A stretch of 64,000 bases of DNA from Permianibacter aggregans (GCF_009756665.1 NZ_CP037953.1:2914001-2978000), one strand, 5' to 3'. Counted from the stretch's first letter, positions 7,955 through 17,016 are shown. Translations and numbers: made by a program. Notes: a model not told the origin generated them from the letters alone.

Positions 7955-8624
7955 CTAAGCCGTAACGGGAGTTCCCCCGGCTCTGCCGGGGTGGCAGCAG
8001 CAGTTTGACAATTACTGGAGTCCATAACGGAAACTCCGAAACGTGAGCCGCCAAGCAACACGAATCGGAGAAACCGAAATGGACGAGTTTGAAAGCCTAA
8101 GCCACTCAAAGTGGGAGTGCAAATACCATGTAGTATTTATTCCGAAGTGCCGTCGAAGGACGCTGTATAAGCAACTGCGACCGCATCTCGGAGAGATATT
8201 CCATAAACTGGCCGCGCGGAAGGAATGCCGGATCGAAGAGGGGCATGTGATGCCAGATCATGTGCATATGCTGATTTCGATACCACCGAAACATGCGGTG
8301 TCGCAGGTAGTGGGTTTTATCAAGGGAAAGAGCGCCATACATCTAGCGCGAGTATATGGAGAACGAAAGCAAAATTTTATCGGTCAACACTTTTGGGCGA
8401 GGGGGTACTTCGTTTCGACAGTGGGGCGAGACGAAGAGACAATTCGAGAGTACATCCGGAACCAGGAAAAAGAGGATGAGCGCCTCGAACAAATGAAGCT
8501 GTGGAGTTGAGAGGCCACCGTCAAGGTGGCAGAAAATACGCGGGGCCGCGTTAGCGACCCCGAACAAGCCGCTTCGAGCGGCTCACAAATTTAAAGCCCC
8601 CGGCTTTGCCGGGGGATATTTACT
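7955..8624 (+). mobile_element. IS200/IS605-family element, copy 1
   Basis: A 670-base segment here reads the same as 61537-62206. It holds one Y1 transposase gene, a left-end hairpin (CCCCGGCTCTGCCGGGG, about 7974-7990) and a right-end hairpin (CCCCCGGCTTTGCCGGGGG, about 8597-8615). There are no terminal inverted repeats and no target duplication, as expected for IS200. The exact boundary is uncertain by two bases because CT occurs at both junctions. It sits directly against the putA terminator hairpin, a common IS200 landing place. The stretch after the transposase stop (8511-8590) contains three further short hairpins. Confidence 0.93.
8079..8510 (+). CDS. tnpA: IS200-type Y1 (HUH) transposase TnpA, copy 1
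   Basis: 143 residues from the ATG at 8079, which has GGAGAAA at good spacing; a GTG 36 bases upstream is the alternative. It is a single-strand DNA transposase of the HUH class with His61-Val-His63 (MPDHVHM) and the catalytic Tyr125 in REYIRNQE. FWARGYFVSTVG at 105-116 is typical of the IS200 group. It nicks and rejoins single-stranded ends during replication, inserting 3' of a short target. It lacks a TnpB/IscB partner. The protein is identical to the copy at 61661-62092. The leader can fold into short stems over the start region, which in IS200 restrains translation. Confidence 0.95.
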   Translation: MDEFESLSHSKWECKYHVVFIPKCRRRTLYKQLRPHLGEIFHKLAARKECRIEEGHVMPDHVHMLISIPPKHAVSQVVGFIKGKSAIHLARVYGERKQNFIGQHFWARGYFVSTVGRDEETIREYIRNQEKEDERLEQMKLWS

Positions 8625-8627
8625 GTA

Positions 8628-8667
8628 AGAAATCCCGCTTAGGAAATTTCCCAAGCGGGATTTTTTG
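8628..8667 (-). terminator. Terminator of putA
   Basis: An 11-base stem AAATCCCGCTT / AAGCGGGATTT with T runs on both strands lies 14 bases beyond the putA stop. Reading leftward it ends in a T-rich tract and should terminate putA. It would also stop transcription leaving the IS copy on the plus strand. Confidence 0.75.
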
Positions 8668-8680
8668 TAGTGCGTAAAAC

Positions 8681-11600
8681 TTACTCCGCGTCGCCCAAGC
8701 TCAGCAGCGTCGCGTTACCGCCCACTGCCGCGATGTTATTACTGACGGTGCGTTCGGTGGCAAAGCGGTGCAGGTAGTGCGGGCCGCCGGCTTTCGGGCC
8801 GGTGCCGGACAGGCCTTGGCCGCCGAATGGTTGCACGCCGACGACGGCACCCACCTGATTGCGGTTGATGTAGACGTTGCCGACGCGGGCGCGTTTGGCA
8901 ATGTAATCAGCCGTAGCTTCGTTGCGGGTGTGAATGCCGATGGTCAGGCCGTAACCGTAAGCGTTGATGCTGTCGATCACTTTATCCAAATCATCAGACT
9001 TGTAGCGAATGATGTGGGCGACCGGGCCGAAGTTTTCCTGTTTCAGATCGTTGATGTTATCGATTTCAAAAGCGATGGGCGCCAGGAAGTGACCCTTGTT
9101 GGCGTCGGCTGGCAGTTTGCCTTCGGCCAGCAGTTTTTTCGTTGCGCGCATGTTCTGGATATGGGTTTCCAGATCTTTTTTCGCCGCAGCGTCGATAACC
9201 GGGCCGATATCGGTTTTGTGGTCGAGCGGATTGCCAAGCACCAGTTCAGCCATGGCACCACGCAATACTTCGATCACGCGTTCGGCAATTTCTTCCTGCA
9301 GATACAATACGCGCAGCGCCGAGCAACGCTGACCGGCGGAAACGAACGCCGAGCGAATGACATCGGCAACGACTTGTTCTGGCAACGCCGAGGAATCCAC
9401 AATCATTGCGTTCTGGCCACCGGTTTCGGCGATCAGCGCGGCGATTTGGGCGCGACGTGAGGCCAGTGAGCGGTTAATCGTCCAGGCGGTTTCGGTGGAG
9501 CCGGTGAACGCGACGCCAGCGATGCGCGGATCTTCGGTCAGTACCGGTGACAATTCAGCGCCACTACCCGGTAAGAAGTGCAGCACTTCACCTGGTACGC
9601 CAGCTTGCAACATCAACTCAACCGCACGATGGGCAATCAAACAAGTTTGGTTCGCGGGTTTCGCCAATACCGAGTTACCGGCGACCAATGCGGCAACGAC
9701 TTGACCAGTGAAAATCGCCAACGGGAAATTCCACGGCGCGATACAGGCGAATACGCCGCGGCCATCGAGGAACAACTCATTGCGCTCACCGGTTGGCCCT
9801 GGCAAGGCCAGTGGCTTGGCAAATTCCAAACGGGCGCGCTCAGCGTAATAACGGCAGAAATCGACCGCTTCACGCACTTCATCGATACCGTCTTGCAAGG
9901 TCTTGCCGGCTTCGCGACCGCAAATGGCGATCAATTCGTATTTGTGTTGTTCGAACAAGTCGGCAATTTTGTCGAGAATCGCGGCGCGGCGTTCGGCTGG
10001 CGTCGCGTTCCAGCCTTCTTGCGCACGATAGGCAATGCTGAGCGCTTCTTCGGCTTGCGCTTTGGTGACGCGCACGACCGAGCCGACTTTTTCTTCGGTG
10101 TTGGCCGGGTTGAATACTGGTTTGGCATCACCGGATACGGGTTTGCCATTGATCAAGCCAGTGGCGTGCCATTGTTTTTGATTGAAGCTGTTTACTTCAG
10201 CAATGAAAGGGTCGCGTTGCGCTTGGATATTCAAATTGGTGCCGGCGGAGTTCATGCGAGCTGCTCCAAAAATGTGGGGTGGCAAAGGAATGCGGGCGTT
10301 GTGCAAAGTTTTGAAACTTTGCAGTTTGAGTACCGGGTGTTGCACCAGCATGCTGCTCGGTGTGTCTTCATCAACGAGCTGATGCACGAACGAAGTGTTG
10401 GCGCCGTTTTCGAGCAGGCGACGGACCAAATAAGGCAACAGATCTTTATGGGCGCCGACTGGTGCGTAGACGCGGCAGTAAAGTTCCGGGTGTTCGGCGA
10501 TCAGCGTGTCGTACAGCGCTTCGCCCATGCCGTGCAGGCGTTGGAATTCGAAGCCGCGTTTTTCGCCGGCCATGTCCAGAATGGTCTGCACCGTTTGCGC
10601 GTTGTGGGTGGCGAACTGCGGGTAGAAACAATCCATTTTACCGAGCAGGAATTTCGCACAGGCCAAATAGGACACGTCAGTCGCGGCTTTGCGGGTGTAG
10701 ACCGGGTAACCGGGCAGGCCAGCCATTTGTGACCATTTGATTTCTGAATCCCAGTAGGCGCCTTTGACCAAGCGCAGTGGAATATTTTTGCCAATGTCCT
10801 TTGCGAGTTTTTGCAGATAGCAGAGCACCGGCAGTGCGCGTTTGGAATAGGCCTGCACGACCAGACCAAAACCGTTCCAGCCTTTCAAGGAGTCGTGACG
10901 CAGCACGTTTTCAATGACGCGTAGCGAAAGTTCCAGGCGATCGGCTTCTTCGGCGTCGATGGTGATGTAGACATCGAGCTGACGGGCTTCGACGGCGAGT
11001 TCAATCAACGTTGCGGTCAGCTCATTCAATACGCGCTCGCATTTCGATTCTTCGTAACGCGGATGCAAAGCCGACAACTTAATGGAGATGGTACCGGGCG
11101 GAACGCGCTCGGGTTTTTTCTGGGCGCCGATGGCGCGAATTGCCATCCGGTAGGCTTCTTTGTAGCGCACGGCGTCTTCAGCGGTGAAGGCGGCTTCGCC
11201 GAGCATGTCGAACGAATGGGTGTAACCGCGTGAGTGGCTTTTGCGAGCACGCTCCAGCGCTTCTTCGATGGTGCGGCCAAGCACGAATTGGCGGCCCATC
11301 AATTTCATCGCCTGATTCATCGCCTGACGAATCACCGGTTCGCCAGCGCTTTGCACCAAGCGGTTCAGCAATGCAGACGGGCGGGTGTCGCCATCTTCGT
11401 GCAGGTTCATCCATTTGCCGGTCAGCATCAGGCCCCAGGTGGACATGTTGACCAGCAGCGATTCGCTCTGGCCAACGTGCTTGTCCCAGTCAGCCAGTTT
11501 TAGTTTGTCGGCGATCAAACGGTTGGCGACGTCGGCATCGGGAATGCGCAGCAGCGCCTCGGCCAGGCACATCAGAATGACGCCTTCCTGAGTGCTCAGG

Positions 11601-11845
11601 CTGTATTGCTGCAAGAAGGCTTCGACGCCTTGCTTGTCGCGGTTTTCGGCGCGCACGTGTTCGACGAACGCGACCGATTTTTCGGTGACGCGCTGGATGC
11701 TTTTTTCGTCGGCATTCAGTAGCGCCAGCAGCTCGACCAGATAGTCGGGTTCGCTGACATAGGTGTTTTGCGTGATGAGCTCACGCCATTCGTTGAGCGG
11801 CTTGTCGAGAAAGCCGGGCTCGTTGACGCGACTGGCACTGAACAT
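8681..11845 (-). CDS. putA: Bifunctional proline dehydrogenase / L-glutamate gamma-semialdehyde dehydrogenase PutA
   Basis: 1054 residues. It converts proline to glutamate: an FAD-dependent proline dehydrogenase barrel (about residues 130-480, with VYITIDAEEADRLELSL and the FAD/proline region RLVKGAYWDSEIK) is fused to an NAD-dependent aldehyde dehydrogenase (about 560-1030). The dehydrogenase shows PWNFPLAIFTGQ, FTGSTETA, ETGGQNAMIV and the catalytic Cys in SAGQRCSALR near 841. It is about 270 residues shorter than the trifunctional E. coli PutA: the N-terminal ribbon-helix-helix DNA-binding domain and the extra C-terminal domain are missing. It therefore cannot autorepress, and the divergent PAS-AraC gene is the likely regulator. 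It acts as a membrane-associated catabolic enzyme feeding electrons to quinone. Confidence 0.97.
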   Translation of the reverse strand: MFSASRVNEPGFLDKPLNEWRELITQNTYVSEPDYLVELLALLNADEKSIQRVTEKSVAFVEHVRAENRDKQGVEAFLQQYSLSTQEGVILMCLAEALLRIPDADVANRLIADKLKLADWDKHVGQSESLLVNMSTWGLMLTGKWMNLHEDGDTRPSALLNRLVQSAGEPVIRQAMNQAMKLMGRQFVLGRTIEEALERARKSHSRGYTHSFDMLGEAAFTAEDAVRYKEAYRMAIRAIGAQKKPERVPPGTISIKLSALHPRYEESKCERVLNELTATLIELAVEARQLDVYITIDAEEADRLELSLRVIENVLRHDSLKGWNGFGLVVQAYSKRALPVLCYLQKLAKDIGKNIPLRLVKGAYWDSEIKWSQMAGLPGYPVYTRKAATDVSYLACAKFLLGKMDCFYPQFATHNAQTVQTILDMAGEKRGFEFQRLHGMGEALYDTLIAEHPELYCRVYAPVGAHKDLLPYLVRRLLENGANTSFVHQLVDEDTPSSMLVQHPVLKLQSFKTLHNARIPLPPHIFGAARMNSAGTNLNIQAQRDPFIAEVNSFNQKQWHATGLINGKPVSGDAKPVFNPANTEEKVGSVVRVTKAQAEEALSIAYRAQEGWNATPAERRAAILDKIADLFEQHKYELIAICGREAGKTLQDGIDEVREAVDFCRYYAERARLEFAKPLALPGPTGERNELFLDGRGVFACIAPWNFPLAIFTGQVVAALVAGNSVLAKPANQTCLIAHRAVELMLQAGVPGEVLHFLPGSGAELSPVLTEDPRIAGVAFTGSTETAWTINRSLASRRAQIAALIAETGGQNAMIVDSSALPEQVVADVIRSAFVSAGQRCSALRVLYLQEEIAERVIEVLRGAMAELVLGNPLDHKTDIGPVIDAAAKKDLETHIQNMRATKKLLAEGKLPADANKGHFLAPIAFEIDNINDLKQENFGPVAHIIRYKSDDLDKVIDSINAYGYGLTIGIHTRNEATADYIAKRARVGNVYINRNQVGAVVGVQPFGGQGLSGTGPKAGGPHYLHRFATERTVSNNIAAVGGNATLLSLGDAE

Positions 11846-12264
11846 GAAACGTTCTCCTGACAGGCGTGCGGACCTTGCGGCCGGCGGAACACGCCCAGTA
11901 TGGTCAATAACGGCGCCATTTTCCTTGGTTTGCCGGAATTAACCTTGTACGGAGATCGGCATTAAGCCGTTGGCAGCCGCCAAGTCAGCAATCGCCATTT
12001 GCGCCGTGGGCGGCGGATATCTAACATGAGTGCCAAATTCGTGGCCTTTGATGCAAGGCTTTCTGAACGAGCCTGAAGGATTTATCGTGTCATTCCCGCG
12101 TAGGCGGGAATCCATCGTTTTTGAAGCGTTCTGGATACCCGCCTACGCGGGTATGACTCTCAATTTAGACTTGTTCTGAGTTTCTTGGTTATCCTCGGCG
12201 TTTGCTGTTTAGGTCGTTCTTGTTCCTTGCGGGACGAGATCGCCATGGAAATTCAACAAGAATC
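11846..12264. other. Divergent regulatory gap between putA and the PAS-AraC gene
   Basis: 419 bases without a supportable gene. They must contain the promoters of both divergent genes and presumably the binding sites of the AraC-type regulator. Apart from the REP-like pair at 12089-12157, I could not identify a specific promoter or operator. Confidence 0.5.
12089..12157. repeat. REP-like inverted pair, copy 1
   Basis: GTCATTCCCGCGTAGGCGGG is followed 25 bases later by its inverted partner, CCCGCCTACGCGGGTATGAC. The same paired arrangement occurs at 13057-13125 and 28582-28668. These are BIME-type palindromes in intergenic DNA. Confidence 0.85.
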
Positions 12265-13023
12265 ATGACTGACGACACCATCTCCCGTTTACGTAGCGAC
12301 TTTTTCGCCCGCCTTGCCACGCCCGGCTATGTCGAGGTCATGCTCGATCCGGTGCCGGATATCGTGTTCGCGATTAAGACTCGGGAAGGCCGCTATGTCT
12401 CGGTCAACGAAGCCTGGGTCAAACGCTGCGGCCTGCGTCATAAATCGGAAGCGTTGGGGCGTACCGCCCGCGATTTGTTCCCGGCCCATATGGCGGCACG
12501 CTACGAAGCCCAGGATGAGAAAGTGCTGAAAACCGGGCTACCTCTGATCAACAGCCTGGATTTGATTCTGCGCATCAAGGGCAAAGCCGGGTGGTGTTTG
12601 TCGAACAAAGTGCCGCTGCGCGATGACCGCGGCAAAATCATCGGTATTGCCTCGTTCTCAAAAGATTTGATCGAACCGAGCCGTGCTGCCCATATTGATG
12701 AAAAATTTGCGGCGGTGGTCGATCACATGCAAGCCAATTATTTCGAGCAGATGGGGGTTGATGAGCTGGCGCGCATGGCCGAGCTTTCGACCGCGCAATT
12801 CGAGCGCCGGATGAAGCGGGTGTTTCAGATCAGCGCCGCGCAGTTTATCAGCAAGACACGTATCGATGCCGCGCTGCAGGCGCTGACGCAAACCAGCACG
12901 CCACTCGGACAAATCGCCGTTGATTGCGGTTGGTATGATCACGCGGCGTTTTCACGGCAGTTCAAACAAGTGACCGGCTTGACGCCAAGTGAAGTGCGGC
13001 AGTTGGCGATTGATGTGCGCTAG
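12265..13023 (+). CDS. PAS-AraC family transcriptional regulator, probable proline-utilisation activator
   Basis: 252 residues from the ATG at 12265; the 21-codon upstream extension has no family similarity. Residues about 20-130 form a PAS sensor (DPVPDIVFAIKTREGRYVSV, then WCLSNKVPLRDDRGKIIG). The C-terminal 100 residues are an AraC-type double helix-turn-helix (MGVDELARMAELSTAQFERR and GWYDHAAFSRQFKQVTGLTP). It is transcribed away from putA, and because this PutA lacks its own DNA-binding domain, control of putA is the natural hypothesis. AraC-type regulators next to putA are known in pseudomonads (PruR). The PAS ligand is unknown. Confidence 0.88.
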   Translation: MTDDTISRLRSDFFARLATPGYVEVMLDPVPDIVFAIKTREGRYVSVNEAWVKRCGLRHKSEALGRTARDLFPAHMAARYEAQDEKVLKTGLPLINSLDLILRIKGKAGWCLSNKVPLRDDRGKIIGIASFSKDLIEPSRAAHIDEKFAAVVDHMQANYFEQMGVDELARMAELSTAQFERRMKRVFQISAAQFISKTRIDAALQALTQTSTPLGQIAVDCGWYDHAAFSRQFKQVTGLTPSEVRQLAIDVR

Positions 13024-13056
13024 TTAAGTTAGGTATTTGATCCAACGAGATTAGCT

Positions 13057-13125
13057 GTCATTCCCGCGAAGGCGGGAATCCAGTGACTTTCAGGTATTCT
13101 AGATTCCCGCTTTCGCGGGAATGAC
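13057..13125. repeat. REP-like inverted pair, copy 2
   Basis: GTCATTCCCGCGAAGGCGGG and its inverted partner, with the core sequence varied in parallel in both arms (GAAGG / TTTCGC). This compensation indicates that the hairpin is conserved. It lies between two convergent genes, where it could also end transcription. Confidence 0.85.
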
Positions 13126-13169
13126 ATGAGAAAGCGCAAAAACTTAGTCACTGTCTATAGCTCGCATCC

Positions 13170-14798
13170 TTACAACAAAAACTCCGGCGCCAGCCAACTC
13201 AATAACTTCATGCCAAGGCGTTTCCAAAATCCGGTCATCGGCTCCCGATCAAACACGACGACTTCAGCATTGCGGTTGCGGGTATGCCATTGCAGCTTGT
13301 CGCCGGACAGACTGACGGCAAAACTCTGGTCGGGCTCGCACAGTTCGCGATACAACTGCTTCAGTTGTTTGACGATCACCGAGCTTTCGATCACGCAAGT
13401 GAATTCAGTATTGAGAAAAATCGACCGTGGATCGAGATTGGCCGAGCCAATCAGCGCGTACTGGTCGTCAATCAGAATCAGTTTGGTATGCAGGCTGGCC
13501 CGTGAACGCCCGAGCTGTTTACGGCGTTTTTTCCATTGCTTTCGGTCCAGCGTATCCGGGCGCAATTCAAACAACTGCACACCGGCTTTCAATAACTCCT
13601 CGCGATAGCGTGCATAACCGGTGTGCACGACCGGTACGTCGGTGCTGACCAGAGCGTTAGTCAATACCTGTACCTGCACGCCAGTCGCGACGTAATCAGC
13701 CAGTCGCTCAACACCAAGGGCACCGGGAATGAAATACGGTGAAATCAGGGTAATCGATTCGCGTGCCTGCTTTAGCAGTTCGATGATGCGCGGCCCTTTA
13801 TGCTCACCGGCAATCAGTTTGCGTTTGCCGATCGCTTTTTCCGGTGTATCCCATACGGCGTAAGCGCGACCCGGAATCAAGGCTACCGACTGATGAGCCA
13901 GCTCGCGGACAAACTGGGTATCGCGCACGTCCTGAAAATAACCTGAGCCACGAAAGTCGCGCAGCAGCTTTCGATAACCAATGGCGCGGCGGCGCAGCTC
14001 GGCTTCGCTGCTCGCTTGCTTGTGCAGGCTGGTCAGCGGCACGGCAAATTCGCTGCGCCAGAAATCCTCAAAACTGCGGGTGGTTTGCTCGGCAATCGGG
14101 CCGACGCCCAGCACATCCAGGTCGACAAACAAGGTATCGGATTCGGCGTTGAAATACTCATTGCCAAGATTACGGCCGCCGATCACGACAGCCGTGTTGT
14201 CGGCAATGAATAATTTGTTATGCATGCGCCGGTTCAGTCGCACCGCATTACCGAGCAGCTCAAAAAAACGCGATAGCCCAAATGGGCCGCGCGCCATGAA
14301 TGGATTGAATAGGCGCATCTCGATATTCGGATGCGCATCGAGCAGGCTCCATTCCAAGTCGCGACCGACAGCGTAAATGTCGTCGAGGAGTAGCCGTACT
14401 CGAACGCCGCGATTGGCCGCCTGGATCAGCGCGTACAACAGGGCGCGTGTGGTCTCGTCATCGCGCATGATGTAGTACTGCAAGTCCAGCGTGCGCTCGG
14501 CCAAATCAATCAACGACAACCGGGCGATAAACGCTTCATGGCCATCATCAAGCAAGCGAAAGGCGCTTTCACCGTTTGTGTATGCCGGACAAAGCTGAGC
14601 CAATCGGGTGCTGGAAAAATCGACCTCCTGTTTCTCTCTGCTCGATTTTTCGCTTTCGGTTACGGAGCCAGGTTTGCGCCGCGCTTGAATCAGGCCCTTA
14701 ATCAACGAGCCGCGATCACGGGTGCGCAGCAGGCGATACCAGGCATGGCGCAGACGCTTGCCGGTTTTGGTTTTGCTGGCGAGAGGGGCAATGGACAC
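13170..14798 (-). CDS. Phospholipase D family protein, cardiolipin synthase ClsC-like
   Basis: 542 residues with two HKD motifs: MHNKLFIADNTAVVIGGRN starting near residue 192 and LHTKLILIDDQYALIGSANL near 435. In this superfamily the paired His residues form one active site that forms or cleaves phosphodiester bonds. Length, spacing and the preceding LLLDDIYAVGRD block suit the ClsC/YmdC group, which makes cardiolipin from phosphatidylglycerol and phosphatidylethanolamine. No clear transmembrane segment is seen; the N-terminal 60 residues are very basic and may bind membranes. It begins 9 bases downstream of the senA stop on the same strand, so it could be cotranscribed with senA, though no functional link is evident. 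Confidence 0.85.
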   Translation of the reverse strand: MSIAPLASKTKTGKRLRHAWYRLLRTRDRGSLIKGLIQARRKPGSVTESEKSSREKQEVDFSSTRLAQLCPAYTNGESAFRLLDDGHEAFIARLSLIDLAERTLDLQYYIMRDDETTRALLYALIQAANRGVRVRLLLDDIYAVGRDLEWSLLDAHPNIEMRLFNPFMARGPFGLSRFFELLGNAVRLNRRMHNKLFIADNTAVVIGGRNLGNEYFNAESDTLFVDLDVLGVGPIAEQTTRSFEDFWRSEFAVPLTSLHKQASSEAELRRRAIGYRKLLRDFRGSGYFQDVRDTQFVRELAHQSVALIPGRAYAVWDTPEKAIGKRKLIAGEHKGPRIIELLKQARESITLISPYFIPGALGVERLADYVATGVQVQVLTNALVSTDVPVVHTGYARYREELLKAGVQLFELRPDTLDRKQWKKRRKQLGRSRASLHTKLILIDDQYALIGSANLDPRSIFLNTEFTCVIESSVIVKQLKQLYRELCEPDQSFAVSLSGDKLQWHTRNRNAEVVVFDREPMTGFWKRLGMKLLSWLAPEFLL

Positions 14799-14807
14799 GA
14801 TTGCGGT

Positions 14808-15968
14808 TTATCCGGAAAAAACCAAACGGAAACCGCTGCAGGTATCGCGCCGTGCCGGTGCGAAATAATTGCGGAAACCGGTTCGACAAAGCCCGGTATG
14901 CAGCAGTGGCGAATGGCCGCGCAATTCCTGGTGGCTATGAAAGCTGGTTTGTGAATAATCGCGGTACGGGTCGGGCGAGAATCCTTGATAGGGCTCAAAG
15001 CGGTTTTGCAGCCATTCCCAACAAGGCGCGATAACAAAGCGCGCATCGCGACTGGCGGCCAGCCATTCGGCACTGTTCGGTAAACGTCCGCCGCGCCAGT
15101 TGCCGTACGCTTCGGCTTCATAAACGTTCAGGTAACGCATGGCCTGATCGACGTGCGGCGGCCGCCAGAAGGTGAATTCGCGCAACTGCCAGCGGCCATT
15201 TTCTCGCTGCCAATACAGCGGTTGCTCTGCCTGTTGCTGCGTTCGCCATTGCCAGCCTCGTTGCGACCAATGGGCTTCTTGCTGGTAACCACCCGCATCG
15301 ACAAATTCCGCAAACTCGAATTCGGTCACCAGCCGGTTCATGATGTTGACGGCCGCAATCGATTGTTGTTCATGGCCTTTCTCATTGTCGAACGCAAACA
15401 TCTTTTCCGCGGGTGGCGCCAGGGTTACGATTTGCGCTGGCAAGTCAATCAAAAGCGATTGACCCAGGCTGTGTTGCGGCGGCGTTCGGAACGATTGTGA
15501 CAGCAGTTGCGCCCGGCGCATGAAATTCTCTTCGTGCATGGCTTCGTGATAAAGCGAAAGTTCAACGAAGTAGGGGGCATGAAGATTACCGGCAATTTTT
15601 TCGAGCACCTGGGTCAGCACGCGCTGACCATAATCAAAACTCGTTTCGATATCGGGTAGTGTTACCCACCAGCGATTGTCATGGGCGAGAAGGGAGGAAT
15701 CAAAGCGGGCATCGGCATCAGGCATCATCGAGGCAAACAATGGCTGCTGCTCGCCGCGATAACGCAGACACCAATACTCCTGAAACCACACCAGGTGCAG
15801 CCACTCCCATAATGGCGGGTTCAATTCCGGATGCTGCGGACCAATCCAGTCGTTATCAACCAGTCGCTGCAGATAATCGAGCGTGAAGAGCCGTTGCTGC
15901 TGCAACAGTTGGCTGAGCATATCCGGGCTGAATTCGCTATGCTGTAACACTCGGACGTTACCTTTCAT
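14808..15968 (-). CDS. senA: Selenoneine synthase SenA (EgtB-like)
   Basis: 386 residues. It has the two-domain build of ergothioneine synthase EgtB: an N-terminal DinB-like iron-binding domain and a C-terminal formylglycine-generating-enzyme/lectin-like domain (from about 200, ending in RDTCSGFRLVF). The iron ligands are visible as His58 and the His141-x3-His145-x-Glu147 motif (HEAMHEE). SenA is known to join hercynine to a selenosugar by oxidative C-Se bond formation, followed by elimination to selenoneine. The assignment to SenA rather than EgtB rests on the divergent neighbours senB, selD and egtD. Start codons of senA and senB are 26 bases apart, so their promoters must overlap coding sequence. 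Iron-dependent, cytoplasmic. Confidence 0.85.
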   Translation of the reverse strand: MKGNVRVLQHSEFSPDMLSQLLQQQRLFTLDYLQRLVDNDWIGPQHPELNPPLWEWLHLVWFQEYWCLRYRGEQQPLFASMMPDADARFDSSLLAHDNRWWVTLPDIETSFDYGQRVLTQVLEKIAGNLHAPYFVELSLYHEAMHEENFMRRAQLLSQSFRTPPQHSLGQSLLIDLPAQIVTLAPPAEKMFAFDNEKGHEQQSIAAVNIMNRLVTEFEFAEFVDAGGYQQEAHWSQRGWQWRTQQQAEQPLYWQRENGRWQLREFTFWRPPHVDQAMRYLNVYEAEAYGNWRGGRLPNSAEWLAASRDARFVIAPCWEWLQNRFEPYQGFSPDPYRDYSQTSFHSHQELRGHSPLLHTGLCRTGFRNYFAPARRDTCSGFRLVFSG

Positions 15969-15994
15969 CGAATCGCCTAACGATAGCAGGCATC

Positions 15995-16984
15995 ATGACA
16001 ATGTCGACAAGGACTGGCAAATCTTCTCCGCAAGTACTGCTGCTGACGCATGCACCGCGTCATTCGCGGCTCGGCAATCGCATCACGGCGTTGCGCTGGG
16101 CCGCATTCATTCGACACATGGGTTGGCGGGTGCGTGTGATCAACCGTTATCAACAGCAGCCGGCTGATGTGATGATTGCCTTGAATGCACGTCGTAATCA
16201 GGCGGATTTCCGGGCGTACGCGGAAAACGGGCAAGGCGCTTTGATTCTGGCGTTGACCGGTACCGACAGTTACGCCGGATGGCCGAACGCCGATGAGCAA
16301 CGATTTGCCGAGCAACATGTCGATGCACTGATTGCCCTGCAAGACGATATGCGTCAGCGCCTGCCGGTCACACTGCGCAGTCGTTGTACGGTCATTTACC
16401 AGTCTGCCGCGCGGCTTGACAATGAGCGCGCGCAAAACGCGACACCGGTTTTTTTACTCAGCGGTCATTTGCGCGCAGAAAAAGCGCCGTTCTTGCCTGT
16501 ACAATCGATACACGAATACCTGCCGACCATGACGATGCAGTTGATGCACTGCGGCGGCGTTATTGATGCGGGTATGGATGAGCAGGCGCGACAATGGATG
16601 CAGCGCGAAACTCGCTATCATTATCTTGGTGAGCTGCCGCATCGTCAGGCCCTGCAGCAGTTACAGCACGCTGATGCCTTGATCAATCCATCACGTATTG
16701 AAGGCGGGCCGGCAGTGGTGACCGAAGCCATTGTTGCGGGTGTGCCGGTGCTGGCCAGTAATATTCCGGCGCATCGTGGTTTGCTGGGCGAGGATTATCT
16801 CGGCTTTTTCCAAGTCGATGACCCGGCTGAACTCGCGCGCCGTATTACTGACTTCATTGAGCACCGCGATTATCGTGAACGCTTGCGTCAACAAATCGTT
16901 GCGCGCGAGCACTTGTTTCAAACTGAACATGAACGTGCCTGTCTACAGCGCTTGTTGTGCAGCGTTGTGGATCAGGCGCCCTGA
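15995..16984 (+). CDS. senB: Selenosugar synthase SenB (glycosyltransferase)
   Basis: 329 residues, a GT-B-like glycosyltransferase. The N-terminus (LLLTHAPRHSRLGNRITALR, about 13-35, then DVMIALNARRNQADF) and the C-terminal nucleotide-sugar region (INPSRIEGGPAVVTEAIVAG near 227-247) fit the SenB family. SenB uses selenophosphate and a UDP-sugar to form a 1-seleno-sugar, the selenium donor for SenA. It is first of a tight plus-strand set: selD follows after 32 bases and supplies selenophosphate. An alternative start lies two codons downstream. The function is inferred from family likeness and from the diagnostic neighbourhood. Confidence 0.85.
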   Translation: MTMSTRTGKSSPQVLLLTHAPRHSRLGNRITALRWAAFIRHMGWRVRVINRYQQQPADVMIALNARRNQADFRAYAENGQGALILALTGTDSYAGWPNADEQRFAEQHVDALIALQDDMRQRLPVTLRSRCTVIYQSAARLDNERAQNATPVFLLSGHLRAEKAPFLPVQSIHEYLPTMTMQLMHCGGVIDAGMDEQARQWMQRETRYHYLGELPHRQALQQLQHADALINPSRIEGGPAVVTEAIVAGVPVLASNIPAHRGLLGEDYLGFFQVDDPAELARRITDFIEHRDYRERLRQQIVAREHLFQTEHERACLQRLLCSVVDQAP

Positions 16985-17016
16985 TCGTTGATCAGCACCA
17001 ATAAAGGAGTTGTCTG

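Noticed and set aside
7955-8624. RAYT (REP-associated transposase) mobilising the REP pairs
   Set aside because: The protein follows the IS200-group pattern (FWARGYFVSTVG, 143 residues, own end hairpins in two copies) and is not flanked by GTCATTCCCGCG repeats.
9578-10732. Plus-strand open frame of 384 codons inside putA
   Set aside because: Antisense shadow of putA in GC-rich coding sequence; no family features and no ribosome site.
14808-15968. EgtB (ergothioneine synthase) as the function of this gene
   Set aside because: The fold fits, but the divergent senB and selD genes and lack of other sulfur-pathway genes make selenoneine synthase the better call; sequence-level discrimination would need a family HMM.
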